In this document: in pieces, positions 5,602 to 7,485 of the stretch
Layout: every line of letters begins with the position of its first letter
How positions within the stretch are numbered: position 1 is the first letter of the stretch
Assembly: GCA_021154945.1 (NCBI GenBank)
Contig: JAJNQF010000116.1
Span: 1-7,485 of the forward strand
Source: Sphingomonas sp.
GTDB taxonomy: Bacteria > Pseudomonadota > Alphaproteobacteria > Sphingomonadales > Sphingomonadaceae
Direction of reading: 5' to 3'
Length of the DNA: 7,485 bases
Program-made: the position numbers and the translations under genes
The notes under the pieces: generated by a model
The model's input: only the letters and a program-made list of their open reading frames with translations
Told to the model about the DNA's origin: nothing
Databases searched by the model: none

Positions 5602-6864
5602 ATGAACCATTTCGACTATCGTGACGGTGTGATGCATGCCGAGGACGTCGCCCTGCCGGCGATCGCCGAGGCCGTTGGTACGCCCGTCTATGTCTATTCG
5701 ACCGCCACCTTCCGCCGCCATGCGCAGGTGTTTCGCGATGCGCTGAAGCCTGCGGGGCGCGTGCATCTGGCCTATGCGATCAAGGCGAACCCGAACGTCG
5801 CGGTGCTGCGCGTGCTCGCCGACGAGGGTTACGGCGCCGACGTGGTTTCGGCCGGCGAGATGCAGCGCGCGCTGGCGGCGGGGATCCCGGCGTCGGACAT
5901 CGTGTTCTCGGGCGTCGGCAAGACGCGACGCGAACTGGCGCAGGCGCTCGACGCCGGGATCGGCCAGTTCAATCTCGAGCTCGAGGAGGAGGGCGAGGTC
6001 CTTGCCGCGCTTGCCCACGCCCGCGGCGAGCGCGCGCCGGCAGTGCTCCGCGTCAACCCGGACGTCGACGCCGGCACGCACGCCAAGATTTCGACCGGGC
6101 GCAAGGAGAACAAGTTCGGCGTCGCGATCGACCAGGCGGTCGCGATGTTCGACCGGCTGTCGAAGCATGACGGGCTCGACCTGCGCGGCGTCGCGATCCA
6201 CATCGGCAGCCAGCTCGCCGATCTCGCGCCGCTCGAGGCTGCCTATGCGCGGATCGGCGAGCTGCTCGCCGAACTGCGGGCCGCGGGTCACACGATCAGC
6301 CGCGTCGATCTCGGCGGTGGCCTCGGCGTACCGTACAAGCCCGGTGACGTGCTGCCGAGCCCGGCCGAGTATGGCGCGATGGTCGCGCGCGCGACCGCCG
6401 ACTGGGACGTCGAATTAATGTTCGAGCCCGGCCGGGTGATCGCGGGCAATGCCGGCGTGCTGCTCACCGAGGTGATCTGGGTGAAGCCCGGCGTCGTGAA
6501 CCCGTACGTCATCGTCGACGCCGCGATGAACGACCTCGCGCGCGTGGCGATGTACGATGCGTATCACGATTTCGTCGCGGTCGAGCCGACCGGCGAGCGG
6601 ATGACCGCCAACATCGCCGGGCCGGTGTGCGAGACCGGCGACACCTTCGCGATGGGGCGCGACATCGACGTGGTGAAGTCGGGCGATCTCGGCGTGTTCC
6701 GCACCGCGGGCGCCTATGGCGCGACGATGGCGTCGACCTATAACAGCCGCGCGCTGGTGCCCGAGGTGCTGGTCGATGGCGACCGGTTCGCAGTGGTCGC
6801 CGATCGGATTCACCCGGAGACGATCCTGGCGGCCGAGCGCGTGCCGGAATGGCTCAAGCGGTGA
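5602..6864 (+). CDS. lysA: Diaminopimelate decarboxylase, 420 aa
   Basis: A PLP-dependent enzyme converting meso-diaminopimelate to L-lysine, the final step of lysine synthesis, and drawing from the pool also needed for peptidoglycan. The fold-type III barrel is complete. The PLP-binding lysine is Lys61 in YAIKAN (58-63). HIGSQ (200-204) and GGG (238-240) contact the cofactor phosphate side, EPGR is at 275-278, CETGD (343-347) carries the catalytic cysteine contributed across the dimer, and Tyr372 lies in the AYGATMAS segment. The length and N-terminus (MNHFDYRDGVMHAEDV) are typical of alphaproteobacterial LysA. The start follows the lipoprotein stop by 11 bp, with a weak GAAG nine bases upstream of the ATG. 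The 3' end overlaps the siroheme gene by 16 bp, so all four plus-strand genes are likely one transcript. Confidence 0.98.
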   Translation: MNHFDYRDGVMHAEDVALPAIAEAVGTPVYVYSTATFRRHAQVFRDALKPAGRVHLAYAIKANPNVAVLRVLADEGYGADVVSAGEMQRALAAGIPASDIVFSGVGKTRRELAQALDAGIGQFNLELEEEGEVLAALAHARGERAPAVLRVNPDVDAGTHAKISTGRKENKFGVAIDQAVAMFDRLSKHDGLDLRGVAIHIGSQLADLAPLEAAYARIGELLAELRAAGHTISRVDLGGGLGVPYKPGDVLPSPAEYGAMVARATADWDVELMFEPGRVIAGNAGVLLTEVIWVKPGVVNPYVIVDAAMNDLARVAMYDAYHDFVAVEPTGERMTANIAGPVCETGDTFAMGRDIDVVKSGDLGVFRTAGAYGATMASTYNSRALVPEVLVDGDRFAVVADRIHPETILAAERVPEWLKR

Positions 6865-7485
6865 CATCGCCCGCGCCGCTGCCCACCCCGTTACCCCCCC
6901 CGCTACAAAGCCTGCCGCTGTTCTTCAGGCTGGCGGGGCGCCCGGTGATCCTGCTGGGCGAGGGCGAGGCGGCGGATGCGAAGCGGCGGCTGCTCGATCG
7001 TGCGGGCGCCGACGTGGTCGGCGAGGATGCCGCGGCATCGCTCGCGATCGTGGCGATCGACGACGAGGACGAGGCGCTGGCGGCGGTCGCGCGGCTGAAG
7101 GCACGGGGGATCCTTGTCAATGCGGTCGACCGGTCGGCGCTGTGCGACTTCACGCTGCCGGCGATCGTCGACCGTGCGCCGGTGCTGATCGCGATCGGCA
7201 CGAGCGGCGTGTCGGCCGGGCTCGCGGCGGCATTGCGGCAGCGGCTGGAGGCGTTGGTGCCGGCCGACCTCGGCAAACTGGCGTTGGCTCTTCAGGCGGC
7301 ACGTGGCGCGTTGCGGTGTCGCTGGCCCGACTGGGGCGAGCGACGCCGCGCGCTGGCGACGGCGATGGCGGTGGGCGGCATGCTCGATCCTCTATCGCCG
7401 ACGCATGACGTCGACGCGTGGCTGGCCCAACCCACACCAGGCTCCCCTCCCTGGGAGGGGGGGGCAGGGGGTGGGTCGGCCGCTG
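6849..7485 (+). CDS. Siroheme synthase N-terminal-domain protein (precorrin-2 dehydrogenase / sirohydrochlorin ferrochelatase, Met8-like), open at window end
   Basis: This resembles the CysG N-terminal half and Met8, which oxidise precorrin-2 with NAD and insert iron to make siroheme, the cofactor of sulfite and nitrite reductases. After a Pro-rich leader (7-18) comes SLPLFFRL, then a Gly-rich NAD motif, GEGEAADAKRRLL (37-49). The conserved Asp94 in VNAVD, CDFTLPAIVDRAPVLIAIGTSG (99-120) and GERRR (163-167) follow. Compared with E. coli CysG (from memory), about 25-30 residues are missing between the Gly-rich loop and Asp94. No methyltransferase domain appears before the window ends. Residues from about 195 on (PTPGSPPWEGGAGGGSAA) are read through a palindromic repeat, with no stop codon seen. 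A GTG at 6861, overlapping the lysA stop, is an alternative start; neither start has a clear ribosome binding site. Confidence 0.85.
   Translation, partial: MAQAVTSPAPLPTPLPPPLQSLPLFFRLAGRPVILLGEGEAADAKRRLLDRAGADVVGEDAAASLAIVAIDDEDEALAAVARLKARGILVNAVDRSALCDFTLPAIVDRAPVLIAIGTSGVSAGLAAALRQRLEALVPADLGKLALALQAARGALRCRWPDWGERRRALATAMAVGGMLDPLSPTHDVDAWLAQPTPGSPPWEGGAGGGSAA
6894..6901 (+). repeat. C8 homopolymer tract near the 5' end of the siroheme gene
   Basis: Eight consecutive cytosines encode part of the Pro-rich leader, 15-18 codons after the first start codon and before the conserved domain. Such tracts can slip during replication or be miscalled in sequencing. A one-base change would put the downstream domain out of frame with both upstream starts. 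Confidence 0.8.
7427..7479. repeat. Second GC-rich palindromic repeat, overlapping the 3' part of the siroheme reading frame
   Basis: Nested inverted repeats are visible. The inner arms CCCCTCCC (7444-7451) and GGGAGGGG (7453-7460) are a perfect 8-bp match around one base, so the RNA would form about seven pairs with a CTG loop. The outer arms ACCCAC (7430-7435) and GTGGGT (7471-7476) also match, extended by CC/GG past one mismatch. A G8 tract (7457-7464) lies inside. The layout differs from the repeat at the left edge, so these are two families. Similar elements are, from memory, widespread between genes in sphingomonads. It may continue beyond the window. Confidence 0.65.

Noticed and set aside
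5452..6291. 279-codon minus-strand open frame opposite lysA
   Set aside because: It is a shadow of lysA codons with antisense-like composition. LysA motifs on the plus strand are complete.
6716..7408. 230-codon plus-strand open frame overlapping the lysA end and the siroheme gene
   Set aside because: It is a Gly/Arg-rich frame shifted against both real genes. The frame starting at 6849 carries the CysG/Met8 motifs.

Overview
The window looks like chromosomal DNA from an alphaproteobacterium, most likely a sphingomonad (Sphingomonas or a close relative). The reasons are the very high GC content with G/C-rich third codon positions, the compact gene packing, the argH / small lipoprotein / lysA gene order with a divergent TlpA-like gene, and the GC-rich palindromic repeats at both ends. 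The species assignment is inference. I see no tRNA, rRNA, CRISPR array, transposase or phage gene.

Layout. Positions 1-71 hold a hairpin-rich repeat just past the end of a minus-strand short-chain dehydrogenase/reductase (72-863). Divergent from it, after only 29 bp, is a two-gene ABC importer of the glycine-betaine/carnitine/choline/ergothioneine (OpuC/EgtUV) type. It consists of an ATPase (893-1690) and a single polypeptide joining the permease to its substrate-binding domain (1687-3225). A 112-bp gap (3226-3337) with a candidate hairpin separates this from the convergent gene for a TlpA-like thioredoxin-fold lipoprotein (3338-3967, minus).

The TlpA gene and argH (3966-5351, plus) are divergent and their predicted start codons share one CATG tetranucleotide. 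ArgH is followed without a gap by a small lipoprotein (5348-5590), lysA (5602-6864) and a siroheme-synthase N-terminal-domain protein (from 6849, open at the window end). These four plus-strand genes overlap or nearly touch and are probably co-transcribed. They link the last step of arginine synthesis, the last step of lysine synthesis, and the NAD-dependent dehydrogenase/ferrochelatase steps of siroheme synthesis.

Most of the window is ordinary metabolism. I found no convincing new multi-gene system. The points most worth a second look are: the siroheme gene, whose reading frame runs into a palindromic repeat, which carries C8 and G8 tracts, and whose Rossmann domain looks about 25-30 residues short; the shared CATG start of the TlpA gene and argH; the permease-binding-protein fusion of unknown substrate; and the small lipoprotein with an SDE-repeat tail, which may be LptM-like.
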